43,778 nucleotides of DNA from Rhodospirillales bacterium. GTDB lineage: Bacteria; Pseudomonadota; Alphaproteobacteria; Rhodospirillales; JASLLZ01. A model generated the notes under the pieces. It saw only the letters and a list, made by a program, of their open reading frames with translations. It did not search any database and was not told the origin of the DNA. The position numbers and the translations under genes are program-made. Where the stretch lies: assembly GCA_030754885.1 (NCBI GenBank), contig JASLZL010000087.1:1-43778 (forward strand). Reading direction: 5' to 3'. Below, one piece after another: positions 17,094-25,570 of the stretch (its first letter is position 1; every line of letters starts with the position of its first letter).

Positions 17094-17840
17094 TGGATCC
17101 TGGCCGATCAGGCCCATGACCAGATACAGGCCGCCATAGAGAACGGGCTGATGTATCAGGTAAAGCGCCAGACTGTGCCGCCCGGTCAGGCGGATGAGCT
17201 TGGCAAGCGGATGGACGGGCCGCCAGCCAAGCGCGGCCGGAACCGATCCTTCCCGGAACATCCAGCGCCCGGCCACCACCCCCAACAGAGGAACGCTTAG
17301 CCACGGCACCAGGGGCACGTAGTCCACCGATTGCGGTGTTACGGGCGCCAAGCCCACCCACAACAGCCAATCGGCGGCGAAATAAGGGTGGGCCAGGAAC
17401 TCAGGCGCGGCCAAGATACCCACCGCCAGCACAACCAGGATCGGGGACGCCATGTATATGGCGCCCGCGATAATGACGCTGGCCAGGGCGATGTGATGGA
17501 GTATGCCGAAATATACATAGCTGCCCGGGTCCATCCAATAGGTGGCGAGCGATACTGCCCCGGCACTGGCGGCAATCAGCCCGAAACGCCGAAAAACGGC
17601 CTTTAGGGTAAGGCCCCGTCTGCGCGCCATGACCTGGGTGATCCCCATGACGCCTAGGATAATGATGACAATCACATAGGCGAACCAGACCCACCACGGA
17701 TCGGTGAAAACGCGAAAATCAGCCAGCCCGAAGAACGTCAGGTCCCACGAAAAGTGATAGACGATCATCAAGACAATGGCCACGCCCCGGGCCGCGTCGA
17801 TCAGGGCATAGCGGGGCCTCGGGTCCACTGAGTCCGTCAT
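17091..17840 (-). CDS. DUF1624 / HGSNAT-type acyltransferase-like membrane protein
   Basis: The product is 249 residues with about seven hydrophobic segments. The N-terminal motif RYALIDAARGVAIVLMIVYHFSWDL at about 10-34 is the hallmark of the heparan-alpha-glucosaminide N-acetyltransferase-like DUF1624 family: an R-G-x-A motif, then a His within the first membrane helix. Members are thought to move acyl groups across the inner membrane onto sugars; the acceptor here is unknown. It starts 13 bp after the pcm stop, and the two are probably co-transcribed. The stop codon lies inside the right direct repeat. In the inferred pre-insertion order the helicase would follow after 42 bp. Confidence 0.85.
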   Translation of the reverse strand: MTDSVDPRPRYALIDAARGVAIVLMIVYHFSWDLTFFGLADFRVFTDPWWVWFAYVIVIIILGVMGITQVMARRRGLTLKAVFRRFGLIAASAGAVSLATYWMDPGSYVYFGILHHIALASVIIAGAIYMASPILVVLAVGILAAPEFLAHPYFAADWLLWVGLAPVTPQSVDYVPLVPWLSVPLLGVVAGRWMFREGSVPAALGWRPVHPLAKLIRLTGRHSLALYLIHQPVLYGGLYLVMGLIGQDP

Positions 17841-17853
17841 GGTCCGAACAGGG

Positions 17854-18543
17854 TCACTGTGGCTCTTCCGGTCGCTCGTTGCCGACCATGGGGACGAAGG
17901 CCACGGGTAGCAGCTTGTGGGTCTCGAAGCGCCCGTCGGTGTCTTTGGTACCGAGATAAAGGAACTGGATATCGTGGACCCGGCCGACGGGGACGACCAT
18001 ACGCCCGCCGGATTTCAGTTGATCGACCAGGGTCTGGGGGATGCGCTCGGGCGCGGCGGTGACCATAATGGCGTCGAATGGTGCCTTTTCAGGCCAGCCC
18101 GCGAAGCCGTCTCGGTTAAGCACCTCGACAGTATGGTAGCCGTGGTCGCGGAGGCGCCGGCGGGCGGCGGTCGCCAGGGCCTCGACGGCCTCGATCGAGA
18201 ACACCTCTCCCGCCACCTCGGCCAGCACCGCCGTTTGGTAGCCGGACCCGGTGCCGACTTCCAGCACCCGGTCGGCGCGCCCAAGATCCAAGAGCTCGGT
18301 CATCAGCGCCACGATATAGGGTTGCGAGATGGTCTGCCCAAAGCCGATGGACTGGGGCCGGTTGACATAGGCGCTAACAACGTCGCTTTCGCGCACGAAG
18401 GCCTCACGGGGCACCTGGTCCAGCGCCGCCATGACCGGACCTGAAAAAGCACCGCGCCCGGTCCACTTCTCGGTGCTCCGGGCCTCGGCCTGGATCTCGT
18501 CAAGCAAGCGCCGGCGCGCCTTGGCCAACCGTTTCTCGTTCAT
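17854..18543 (-). CDS. pcm: Protein-L-isoaspartate O-methyltransferase
   Basis: The product is 229 residues from the ATG at 18543, with AAGGA about 8 nt upstream. The SAM-binding motif I is VLEVGTGSGYQTAVLA at 93-108. RPQSIGFGQTISQPYIVALMTELL at 62-85 is the Pcm-specific substrate loop, and AFDAIMVTAAPERIPQTLVDQLKSGGRMVVPVG (with P for A at its start) matches the family C-terminal half. The enzyme repairs isoaspartyl damage in aged proteins by methylating the side chain. It leads a leftward series with DUF1624 and is divergent from the SDR gene, with 78 bp between the starts. Confidence 0.95.
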   Translation of the reverse strand: MNEKRLAKARRRLLDEIQAEARSTEKWTGRGAFSGPVMAALDQVPREAFVRESDVVSAYVNRPQSIGFGQTISQPYIVALMTELLDLGRADRVLEVGTGSGYQTAVLAEVAGEVFSIEAVEALATAARRRLRDHGYHTVEVLNRDGFAGWPEKAPFDAIMVTAAPERIPQTLVDQLKSGGRMVVPVGRVHDIQFLYLGTKDTDGRFETHKLLPVAFVPMVGNERPEEPQ

Positions 18544-18621
18544 CGAAGACGTCCTTGTCGCCGACACCTTGCGCAACGGCGGCGATTGCGTCAACGTCGC
18601 GGGGCGCGACAGGAGGGACCC

Positions 18622-19374
18622 ATGACGCAAACAACGCACATTAGGCAAGGATCGGTCGCCTTGGTGACCGGTGCCAGCAGCGGGATCGGCGAGGCGGTCG
18701 CCGTCGCCTTGATCGCGCGGGGTTGCCGCGTCATCGGCGCCGCGCGGCGGGTCGATCGGTTGCAGGCATTGGCCGAGCGCCTTGGCGAGGACTTCCATCC
18801 CCTGGCGCTGGACGTGGCGGACCCAAATTCGGTCAACGGTCTGGTCGATCGTTTGCCGGCGGAACTACGCGATATCGCCATGTTGATCAACAACGCCGGC
18901 CACGGCAGCGGTGGCCGGGTCCGTTTTGACGATCACGGCGCCGATGAGTTGGCCAGCATCATCGAGACCAACGTCGTCGGCCTGATCCGTCTGACGCGCC
19001 TGGTCGCACCAATCATGGTGGCCCAGGATCGGGGCGACATCGTCAACGTCGGTTCCATCATGGGCGTCAGGCCCTATGGCAGCAGCGCCGCCTACACGGC
19101 CAGCAAGCATGCCGTGCACGGACTTAGCGATTGTCTGCGCTTGGACTTCGCCAAGACCGGGCTCCGGGTGATTGAGATCCTGCCCGGCCTGACGCGCACC
19201 GAATTTGCCAACCACCTGAGCCACGACGGGGGAAGTGACCCGGTGAAGATGTACGATGAAAGACCGAGCGTACTGACCGCCGACGACGTGGCCAGGGCAG
19301 TGGTCTTCTCCCTCGACCAACCGCCCCACGTCACCATAGCTCAGATAACGGTTCTACCGTCGCACCAAGGGTAG
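18622..19374 (+). CDS. Short-chain dehydrogenase/reductase
   Basis: The product is 250 residues, a classical SDR. The cofactor motif TGASSGIG is at 16-23, NNAG at 90-93, and the catalytic residues are Ser145 with Tyr158 and Lys162 (YTASK). Arg42-Arg43 after the second strand suggests NADP(H). AGGAGGG lies 4 nt before the ATG at 18622, fixing the start downstream of an in-frame extension. The substrate cannot be told from sequence; the pattern is near the YdfG/serine 3-dehydrogenase-like subgroup. It is divergent from pcm. Two hairpins separate its 3' end from the convergent dehydrogenase gene. Confidence 0.88.
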   Translation: MTQTTHIRQGSVALVTGASSGIGEAVAVALIARGCRVIGAARRVDRLQALAERLGEDFHPLALDVADPNSVNGLVDRLPAELRDIAMLINNAGHGSGGRVRFDDHGADELASIIETNVVGLIRLTRLVAPIMVAQDRGDIVNVGSIMGVRPYGSSAAYTASKHAVHGLSDCLRLDFAKTGLRVIEILPGLTRTEFANHLSHDGGSDPVKMYDERPSVLTADDVARAVVFSLDQPPHVTIAQITVLPSHQG

Positions 19375-19386
19375 AGCAAATCCCGA

Positions 19387-19404
19387 GCAAACGGAATCGT
19401 TTGC
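19387..19404. terminator. Hairpin between convergent genes
   Basis: GCAAACG-GAAT-CGTTTGC is a perfect 7-bp stem with a 4-nt loop, 13 bp after the SDR stop. With the next inverted repeat it probably ends transcription from both sides. No long T-run follows. Confidence 0.45.
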
Positions 19405-19432
19405 GACGACGAATTTGCGTAAAATCAATATG

Positions 19433-19476
19433 CTAGAGCATTCTCCGTGAGCGCGAGCGATCGGATAATGCTCTAG
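19433..19476. repeat. Palindromic intergenic element (CTAGAGCATT...AATGCTCTAG)
   Basis: A 10-bp perfect inverted repeat, CTAGAGCATT (19433-19442) against AATGCTCTAG (19467-19476), has partial further pairing inside. Its ends resemble the dispersed palindromic repeats with TAGAGCATT tips that are common between genes in Rhizobiales and relatives. That comparison is from memory and needs a genome-wide search. Confidence 0.55.
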
Positions 19477-19499
19477 GTGCCGCTGCGGCCCCAGAGCAC

Positions 19500-20765
19500 T
19501 TATTCGAAGCGGTCGGGACGATAGGGTGTCAGGTCGATGGCGGGTTCGCGCCCGACGGCCAGGTCGACGATCAGTTGTCCGGTGAAAGCCGCCATGGTCA
19601 GCCCCAGGTGCCCGTGGCCGAATGCGAAAAGAACCGACGGGTGGTGGGGCGAGCGCCCGATAACGGGCACCGAATCCGGCGTTGACGGACGTGGGCCATG
19701 CCAGCGCGTGCCGCCCTCGGTCTTGAGACCTGGCAAGATGCCGGTGGCCGTTTTGTATATGCGCTCGGCGCGCTCATAGTCTGCCCGGCCGTCGACGCCG
19801 CAAAACTCAGCCATGGTGCCCAGCCTGAGGCCGTCCTCCATGGGCGTGATGGCAACGTTGCGGTCCGCCGCCACGACGGCCAGTTTGAGATTGACCCCGG
19901 GGTCGGGGATCACCGAATGGTAGCCGCGCTCCGATTCCATGAGCACCCGGGTACCCAGTTGCCGCGCCAGTTCGCGCGACCAAACGCCGGCGGCCAGGAC
20001 CACCAGATCGACCTTGTGCCCGCCGGCATCTGTCAACACCTGGCGCGGGCCGTCGGGACCGATATCGAAACCGGTGACCGCCTCTTTCAAGAACGTGCCG
20101 CCACTAGCGATGAAATGATTGAACAAGACTTGGGTCAGGCGCAGCGGACTGACGGTATGGGAGACGGCGGTGTACAGCATGCCCCTGACGGCACCCGGCC
20201 CCAAGTCCGGTTCCATCTCGCGCATCTCGTCGCCGTTCATCTCGCGCATGGGGACGCCGTGGCGCCGGCGCAGTTCGAAGCCGTAGCTGGCGTCGGCGAA
20301 AGAGGCTTCGCTCTCATAGATCTCCAAGCGCCCGACCCGCTGCATCAGGTCCTCCGCGCCGGCATCCTTGAACAGGGGATCGAAGGCTTCGTAGGTGTGC
20401 GATAGCAGCCGCTGGCGAGCCTCGGCCAGAACCTCGACCCGGTCCCGCCGGCTGTTGCGCGAGAAGTGGAGAAACCAGCGCCACGAGCGCGGCAGGTACC
20501 ACCAGGGCAAGACCAGCGCATGCAGTGGGTCGAAGAGCATCTTGGGCACCTTGGCCAGGGTGCCGGGCATGCCGATCGGCGGTACCGAGGCGGTGCCGAG
20601 AGAGCCCGAGTTACCAAAAGATGCCGCCTCGCCGGGATCGTCGCGGTCGATCAGCGTGACCTTGAAGCCCTCGCGCTGCAAATAAAGTGCCGTGCAGACG
20701 CCGACGATTCCGGCGCCGATGACGAGGACGGTGCGCCCGTCGGCGGCCTCTTTGGGTGATGTCAT
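19500..20765 (-). CDS. dadA: D-amino-acid dehydrogenase-like FAD oxidoreductase
   Basis: The product is 421 residues, the usual DadA length. TVLVIGAGIVGVCTALYLQREGFKVTLID at 12-40 is the FAD-binding fold, and ASFGNSGSLG near 48-57 is the DadA-type flavin contact. The C-terminal GHGHLGLTMAAFTGQLIVDL segment is also family-typical. DadA oxidatively deaminates D-amino acids to 2-oxo acids and passes electrons to the respiratory chain at the inner membrane. It is the last gene of the leftward operon that starts at 25348. The upstream PLP-enzyme gene ends 42 bp away. Other small amino acids or N-methyl amino acids are possible substrates in this operon. Confidence 0.85.
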   Translation of the reverse strand: MTSPKEAADGRTVLVIGAGIVGVCTALYLQREGFKVTLIDRDDPGEAASFGNSGSLGTASVPPIGMPGTLAKVPKMLFDPLHALVLPWWYLPRSWRWFLHFSRNSRRDRVEVLAEARQRLLSHTYEAFDPLFKDAGAEDLMQRVGRLEIYESEASFADASYGFELRRRHGVPMREMNGDEMREMEPDLGPGAVRGMLYTAVSHTVSPLRLTQVLFNHFIASGGTFLKEAVTGFDIGPDGPRQVLTDAGGHKVDLVVLAAGVWSRELARQLGTRVLMESERGYHSVIPDPGVNLKLAVVAADRNVAITPMEDGLRLGTMAEFCGVDGRADYERAERIYKTATGILPGLKTEGGTRWHGPRPSTPDSVPVIGRSPHHPSVLFAFGHGHLGLTMAAFTGQLIVDLAVGREPAIDLTPYRPDRFE

Positions 20766-20807
20766 GGTTTTCTCCGATAAGGGGTTGGGTAAAGGGCCAG
20801 GGCGTTC

Positions 20808-22256
20808 CTAATCCTCGACCATTTGGGACAGGGCCTCCAGCACCTTGGCGAGGCCCGTGAGCACGACCCGTGCCCGATCCTCGATCAGGACGCCGTCCTC
20901 GTCCAACAGGCCGCGCTCGGGCGTGACGATGAGATTGCCCTCTTCGCCGCCCGGCGGCGCGATGCCCAGTTGGGCAAGTCCGTTGGCAATCAGGTTGGTG
21001 CCGGCCACCGCGTCCTCGGAATTGAATATCGGGATGCCGAAGCCGTCTGCGTCCCAGGTCCGGGTGTAGTTGATCTCGATGCCGCCGGTGTCGTCCGTCC
21101 TTTCGATGAGGATGGCAGAGGGATAGCGTTCGGTGAGGGCCGCGAAAGCCTCCACCGCGATCTCCTGCAGCCGTTCGCAGTTCTTGTGAATAAGATCGGC
21201 GTTGTCGCGGATCCATTCGAGGGCGGCGAGTTGGCTAACCAAAGCCTCGCGGCCGGGATCGAAAGCGGCGTAGCGCCCCTTGCCGTGGGGCGGCATGCCG
21301 CCAAAGCGTTCGCTGTGGACGCCCATGGCGCGGCGCAGCCCAATCAAGCGGTCTTCGCGCCCGATGGCCAGGCCGCTGGTCAAGGCACCGGCCACCTTAT
21401 CCATGCTGAAAAGCACCACGTCGGCCGAAAAGGCGTCCGGGTGCGAGCCGAGAAAGGGGAACCCGCGCGCTTTGTCGACGATGTAGGGAAGCCCATGGCG
21501 GCTGGCGATCTCCCCCATGGTGACCATTAGAGCCGAGGTTCCGTCATCGTTCTTGCGGCCACGGCCAAAGCCCGTGGTCTCATAACCCAGCGTTACGATG
21601 GCGGTAACCGGACTGCCGTGCCGCTCGATCGCAGCCTGCACCGCCTCGCCGGTTGCCGCCGGGTCGGCGTCGGTGAGCAGTGCAACGACGTGGGGTTTGA
21701 TGCCGTGAACCTCATAGCGGGCGCCGGCAACCGGCACGATGTCAAGATCCAGACCGGGCAGCCGCCGGCCGAGGACGCCCAATTCGCCCGCCGTTTGCAA
21801 GCGCTCGGAGAGGAAATCCTTATAGAACGGCGTGATGGGCCGGCCGTATGTCAAATAGTGTTGAGCGTAAAGTTCGTGGAGAGAGACATAACGCGTCCGA
21901 TCGCCCGCATCGCCGGTTATCGACGGCGCCGCAAAGGTCTCCAGCGAGGCCCACAACGCCGCCTCGCAGGTACTAAACGAGACCGCGTCGTAGTGACCGC
22001 CGTAAACCTCCTTCACTACTTCGCGGATTTTTTCGCCGATGGCGTCGAGGCCGGTCGGGCTGCGGGCCCCCTCGGCGATGCGCTGGATCATGTCGGGCCT
22101 TAGATAGCCGGGTCGGGACGAGTTGCTGCCCGTCAGCGAGATGACGCCCCGCCATTCGTCCGCCATACCCAGTTTCGGGGCCACGTCTTCGGCAACGCGC
22201 TTGAGAAAGGCATCCCGCCCAGTCGCCAGCCGCTGATAGAACGTGTGTTTGAACAC
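20808..22256 (-). CDS. Unrecognised PLP-dependent fold-type I enzyme
   Basis: The product is 482 residues. I do not recognise a characterised family. The central part has fold-type I PLP features: GLPYIVDKARG, with Asp261 at the cofactor-nitrogen position, then VVLFSMDKVAGALTSGLAIGR, with Lys287 as the likely Schiff-base lysine. The strand-lysine-turn pattern resembles SelA-like and class V aminotransferase-like enzymes. The N-terminal 110 residues (MFKHTFYQRLATGRDAF, GVISLTGSNSSRPGYLRP) are unusual. The start ATG at 22256 is 23 bp after the hydroxyacid dehydrogenase stop, so they are co-transcribed. A lyase or aminotransferase step on an amino acid is the cautious inference. Confidence 0.65.
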   Translation of the reverse strand: MFKHTFYQRLATGRDAFLKRVAEDVAPKLGMADEWRGVISLTGSNSSRPGYLRPDMIQRIAEGARSPTGLDAIGEKIREVVKEVYGGHYDAVSFSTCEAALWASLETFAAPSITGDAGDRTRYVSLHELYAQHYLTYGRPITPFYKDFLSERLQTAGELGVLGRRLPGLDLDIVPVAGARYEVHGIKPHVVALLTDADPAATGEAVQAAIERHGSPVTAIVTLGYETTGFGRGRKNDDGTSALMVTMGEIASRHGLPYIVDKARGFPFLGSHPDAFSADVVLFSMDKVAGALTSGLAIGREDRLIGLRRAMGVHSERFGGMPPHGKGRYAAFDPGREALVSQLAALEWIRDNADLIHKNCERLQEIAVEAFAALTERYPSAILIERTDDTGGIEINYTRTWDADGFGIPIFNSEDAVAGTNLIANGLAQLGIAPPGGEEGNLIVTPERGLLDEDGVLIEDRARVVLTGLAKVLEALSQMVED

Positions 22257-22279
22257 GGTGCGTCCAGTTCCGTCCTTAT

Positions 22280-23248
22280 TCAGTAACCCCGGTCCGGCAA
22301 TACGATGTTGATCAACGCCTCACCCTTGATATAGCGCTCAAGGTTGTCGCAGAAAATCTCGACAGCGCGCCTCTCCCAGTCCTTGGGGTCGCCGGTGTGG
22401 GGGGTGACGATGACGTTTTCCATGTCCCAAAACGGGTTTTCCGTGGGTAGGGGCTCCTCGGAAAAGACGTCCATGGCGGCGCCGGCGATGGGACCGTCCT
22501 TCAGTGCGTCGATCAATGCCGCCTCATCGACGATATCGCCGCGCGCGATGTTGATAAGATAGGACCCGGATTTGAAACGGGCCAACCGGGCGGCATCGAA
22601 AAGGCCCCGGGTACGGCCCGTTCGGGGCAGGGTAAGGGCGACAAAATGGGCCTCCGGTAGACAGGCGTCCAGGTCCTCGATGGCGAGGACCTTCTCGGCG
22701 TAGGGCGATTCACCGGGTGCCGTCCTGAGGCCGATGACGCGCATGCCAAGCGCACTGGCGCGTTTGGCGATGCCGGTTCCGATGTTGCCCATGCCGACGA
22801 CAAGCAACGTTCGGCCGTCGATGGTATCGATGGGGTGGCGCTCCCACTGGTGCGCACTTTGCTGGCACTGAAAGCGGGGCATGTCGGCGCAGAACCACAG
22901 GACCTGGGTGATAACGTATTGTGACAGAGCCGCAACATGGATGCCGGACGAATTGGTGACCGTGACGTGGTCCGGATCCCAGGGCACGATATGATCGCTG
23001 CCGGCGCCGCCCGAATGAATCCACTTAATGGTCGAAGACGTGGTCAGCGCCTCTTGGGGAAAGGGACCGGGCGGGATCCTGCGAAAGCTCATGACCACGT
23101 CGGGCTTGAAGGCTTCCAGGATCTCCGGCACCTCGGTGGAGGTCTTGCACAGCACCTTTTCCAGGTCGGGGAAGCGTTCCTCGATGATGTCCAGGTACAG
23201 CTCTGGCTCATCATGTAGGACCATGACCTTGGGCTGTTTCTCAACCAT
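22280..23248 (-). CDS. D-2-hydroxyacid dehydrogenase
   Basis: The product is 322 residues. The NAD-binding motif GMGNIG is at 152-157 inside a typical inserted Rossmann domain. Catalytic residues are Arg236 (INIARGDIVDE), Glu265 (SEEPLP) and His284 (TPHTGD). An acidic residue is missing after the second strand (IGLRTAPGE), so NADP is possible. The family interconverts 2-oxo acids and D-2-hydroxy acids. The next gene upstream makes or consumes oxaloacetate-type products, so a short dicarboxylic oxo acid may be the substrate; that is inference. It lies 61 bp downstream of the aspartate dehydrogenase gene and 23 bp upstream of the PLP enzyme. Confidence 0.87.
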   Translation of the reverse strand: MVEKQPKVMVLHDEPELYLDIIEERFPDLEKVLCKTSTEVPEILEAFKPDVVMSFRRIPPGPFPQEALTTSSTIKWIHSGGAGSDHIVPWDPDHVTVTNSSGIHVAALSQYVITQVLWFCADMPRFQCQQSAHQWERHPIDTIDGRTLLVVGMGNIGTGIAKRASALGMRVIGLRTAPGESPYAEKVLAIEDLDACLPEAHFVALTLPRTGRTRGLFDAARLARFKSGSYLINIARGDIVDEAALIDALKDGPIAGAAMDVFSEEPLPTENPFWDMENVIVTPHTGDPKDWERRAVEIFCDNLERYIKGEALINIVLPDRGY

Positions 23249-23309
23249 GCCGAATCCCCCCTTGTTATAAGGCCATTATAAGCAGCGCCCGGAAAACAAG
23301 ACAACGGCC

Positions 23310-24089
23310 TCAGGCGAGGACGATGTCGTAGTCTTGCGAAACGACGCGCTTTACCGTGTTGACGCCCGAGACCGGGGTGTAAACGCCGGTGACGCCGCTG
23401 CCGGCGGTGGCCGCGATCTCGATCCTCCATTCCAGCCCATCGCCCTTAACCTCGATGACGTGGGCCATCTTGGTCGTCTTGGGGTCGGCGACGATAATAC
23501 TGTGCGTGCGGTCGAAGCCGATGCCGCAAAGCGCGATGCAGGCATGTACGTTGACGTTGCGCGGAAAGACGTCGCAAGCGGCCCGGGTCGGCCCATCATA
23601 GATCACGCCTTCGGTCGCCAGGTCCTCAAGGCCCAGGTTCCTGGGCGCCTTGGTGGTCGTGATCTTGATCTCGTCGATGACACTGCTGCCGTCGTTGATG
23701 CCGTCCAGCGACAGAATTCCGCCGTGGGGAATGTAGAGCCGGGTCCCCGATTTGCGGCATTGCTCGCGTACCGCTTCGCGGAAGTCGTCGTTCGAAAATG
23801 CCGTCATGGTGAAGGTCAGCATGTCGCGTTTAGCCAGGACGTCGAGGGCGATCGCGCTCACCACGTCCGCGGTCGCCGCTTCGACAACCAGATCCACATC
23901 CTGATCGGCAATCGCCGAGAGCTCGTCAAGGAAGGGTACGCCGGGAAGGGCCTCGGCCGCCTCGCCGCGATCCAGGCCATGTACGAAGGCAACATCGGCG
24001 AAGCCATCGTCACGGGCGGCGTTGGCGATCGCACCTCCGATCATACCGTAGCCGATAAGGCCGATTTTCTTTGGATTATCCGAGTTCAT
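23310..24089 (-). CDS. nadX: Aspartate dehydrogenase-like (NadX family)
   Basis: The product is 259 residues. I start at the ATG at 24089 (MNSDNPKKIGLIGYGMIGGAI), which has GGAG about 7 nt upstream; the ATG at 24101 has no ribosome site. GYGMIG at 13-18 is the nucleotide-binding loop. The segments IPHGGILSLDGI at 120-131 and PRNVNVHACIALCGIGFDRT at 176-194 match aspartate dehydrogenase, where a His in the second segment is catalytic. The reaction is L-aspartate to iminosuccinate/oxaloacetate plus ammonia, or the reverse. No nadA or nadC lies nearby, so a catabolic role with the surrounding operon is more likely than NAD synthesis. Confidence 0.85.
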   Translation of the reverse strand: MNSDNPKKIGLIGYGMIGGAIANAARDDGFADVAFVHGLDRGEAAEALPGVPFLDELSAIADQDVDLVVEAATADVVSAIALDVLAKRDMLTFTMTAFSNDDFREAVREQCRKSGTRLYIPHGGILSLDGINDGSSVIDEIKITTTKAPRNLGLEDLATEGVIYDGPTRAACDVFPRNVNVHACIALCGIGFDRTHSIIVADPKTTKMAHVIEVKGDGLEWRIEIAATAGSGVTGVYTPVSGVNTVKRVVSQDYDIVLA

Positions 24090-24160
24090 TCGTGTCTCCA
24101 TGGGTTCGGGTTCATTAGATTGTGGGAATGGTGCCGCCGGCTATACGGCCGGGCGGGCGT

Positions 24161-25348
24161 TTATGAAATCGTCTGGCTTTCGATGTCGCTCGGCGCCTTG
24201 GTCAACACTTCGGGCTTGTCGCCGACGACCACAGTCTCGTCGGTTCGGAAACCGCCGAGGCCGTAGATGTAGATTCCGGGCTCGGACGAGTATACCTCGC
24301 CAGCCAGCAGCGGGCGGTGATTGAAGGCCATGTCTTCGGGAAATTCGTGCCCGTTGGTGCCCATGCCGTGGCCGGTCCGGTGCAGGATGTACTCGCCGAA
24401 GCCGGCCTTCTCGATCACCGCCTGGGCGGCGGCGTCGATGGCCGACACCGGATTCCCGGTCACCGCCTGGGCGGCGGCCGCGGCGCTGGCCTCCCGGGCC
24501 GCTTCATAGGCCGCCTTCTGCTTGGCCGACGGCTTGCCGCAAAACCAAGTGCGCTCGTTCTCAACCTTCAGACCATTGAGCCTGGGGTTGACGAAGTTGA
24601 TCAGGCCTTGGCCCTTTTCGATGCGCTGGCCGGTGGGCGCGCCGTCACCGTGCGGCGAGGACGTGGCGGGACCGCCGATGCTCCAACAGCCCGCTTCCAG
24701 GTTTTCTCCCGCAAATCGCCTCGCGCCCTCCTCCACCATGAGGGCGTTTATGGCGCTATCCATCTCCTGCACCAGGCGGCCGGGGCGGATGTTCTCGCGG
24801 TAAAGGTCCTGCACCCAGTCCGACAGCGCCGCCGCCTGGCGCATGACGGCGATCTCGTCGGCGTGCTTGACCCACCGCAATTCCCGCATGGCGGCGACGA
24901 GGGGTACGAATTCTACTCTGGGCGACAGTTCGCCGACGCGCCGGATCAAGGGTCCGCCGCCATCGATGCCGATGCGCCCCTTCGCCAAGCCATGGCCGGC
25001 AAGCCGGTCGACGACCAGTTCGGGCCATTGCACGACCAAGGGCAGACGGCCGGTGAGATGCGGGTGTTCGGCGTAAAATGTAATGTCGGCGACCCAGACC
25101 GTATCGCGCTCGCGGGCCATCCTGACGTGGTTGGTCGACAGCTCGTTCATGACGGCGAAAGGCTCCCCCTCGGCCGGCATGACGAGGATGATCGGACGTT
25201 CCCAGGGTCTGACGTCGGTGTGGAAGTTGGTGGCGAACTGGAAGAAGTCGGCGTCGGTGAAGGCCAGTGCATCGAGGTCGTGGCGCTCCATCAAGGCGCG
25301 CATCAAAGAGCGCCGGTAGTCGAACACTTTCTTGCCCAGGAATGCCAT
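24161..25348 (-). CDS. M24 family 'pita-bread' hydrolase, creatinase-like active site
   Basis: The product is 395 residues with the creatinase N-domain (1-155) and the pita-bread C-domain (160-385). It keeps GHG with His327, Glu356 (SSEPGIYI) and Glu371 (TDETVVV). The first metal Asp of true M24 peptidases is absent (Ile250-Asn251-Phe252), and the second is Glu263 in KVENERTWF. Creatinase, which needs no metal, has a comparable ALERTLF segment with its substrate-binding Glu in ERT; Glu265 corresponds. His233 in SPHGDG is well placed for the creatinase general acid/base His. I infer a C-N hydrolase for a small nitrogen compound, not an Xaa-Pro peptidase. It leads the leftward operon, divergent from the solute-binding protein gene. 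Confidence 0.8.
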   Translation of the reverse strand: MAFLGKKVFDYRRSLMRALMERHDLDALAFTDADFFQFATNFHTDVRPWERPIILVMPAEGEPFAVMNELSTNHVRMARERDTVWVADITFYAEHPHLTGRLPLVVQWPELVVDRLAGHGLAKGRIGIDGGGPLIRRVGELSPRVEFVPLVAAMRELRWVKHADEIAVMRQAAALSDWVQDLYRENIRPGRLVQEMDSAINALMVEEGARRFAGENLEAGCWSIGGPATSSPHGDGAPTGQRIEKGQGLINFVNPRLNGLKVENERTWFCGKPSAKQKAAYEAAREASAAAAAQAVTGNPVSAIDAAAQAVIEKAGFGEYILHRTGHGMGTNGHEFPEDMAFNHRPLLAGEVYSSEPGIYIYGLGGFRTDETVVVGDKPEVLTKAPSDIESQTIS

Positions 25349-25448
25349 CGAGCGTCCCCCCGTTCCGGTTGTTGGATCCCATGCTAGCGTGCTTCATATC
25401 ACGACCCGCCGGGCGTCGCCAACGGCCTGTGTAGATCCCTCATCGCGG

Positions 25449-25478
25449 TTGACAGGCCTTCGCGCCAAGCGGTTTAAT
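25449..25478 (+). promoter_or_regulatory. Candidate sigma-70 promoter for the solute-binding protein gene
   Basis: TTGACA (25449-25454) and TTTAAT (25473-25478) are separated by 18 bp. Transcription would start near 25485, giving a leader of about 85 nt ahead of the ATG at 25571. It is the only good -35/-10 pair I see in the 222-bp divergent gap. No operator palindrome or riboswitch is evident. Confidence 0.5.
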
Positions 25479-25570
25479 TCCCAGCTTCGGCGCCGCACGC
25501 GGCTTTATATCGGGGAGAACCGACGACAACGGCCATTGGCGGCGACTCATTTCAACAGGAGGATGACCTA

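Noticed and set aside
25349-25570. Riboswitch ahead of the solute-binding protein gene
   Set aside because: I looked for paired elements and known conserved boxes (glycine, SAM, guanidine) and saw none that fit.
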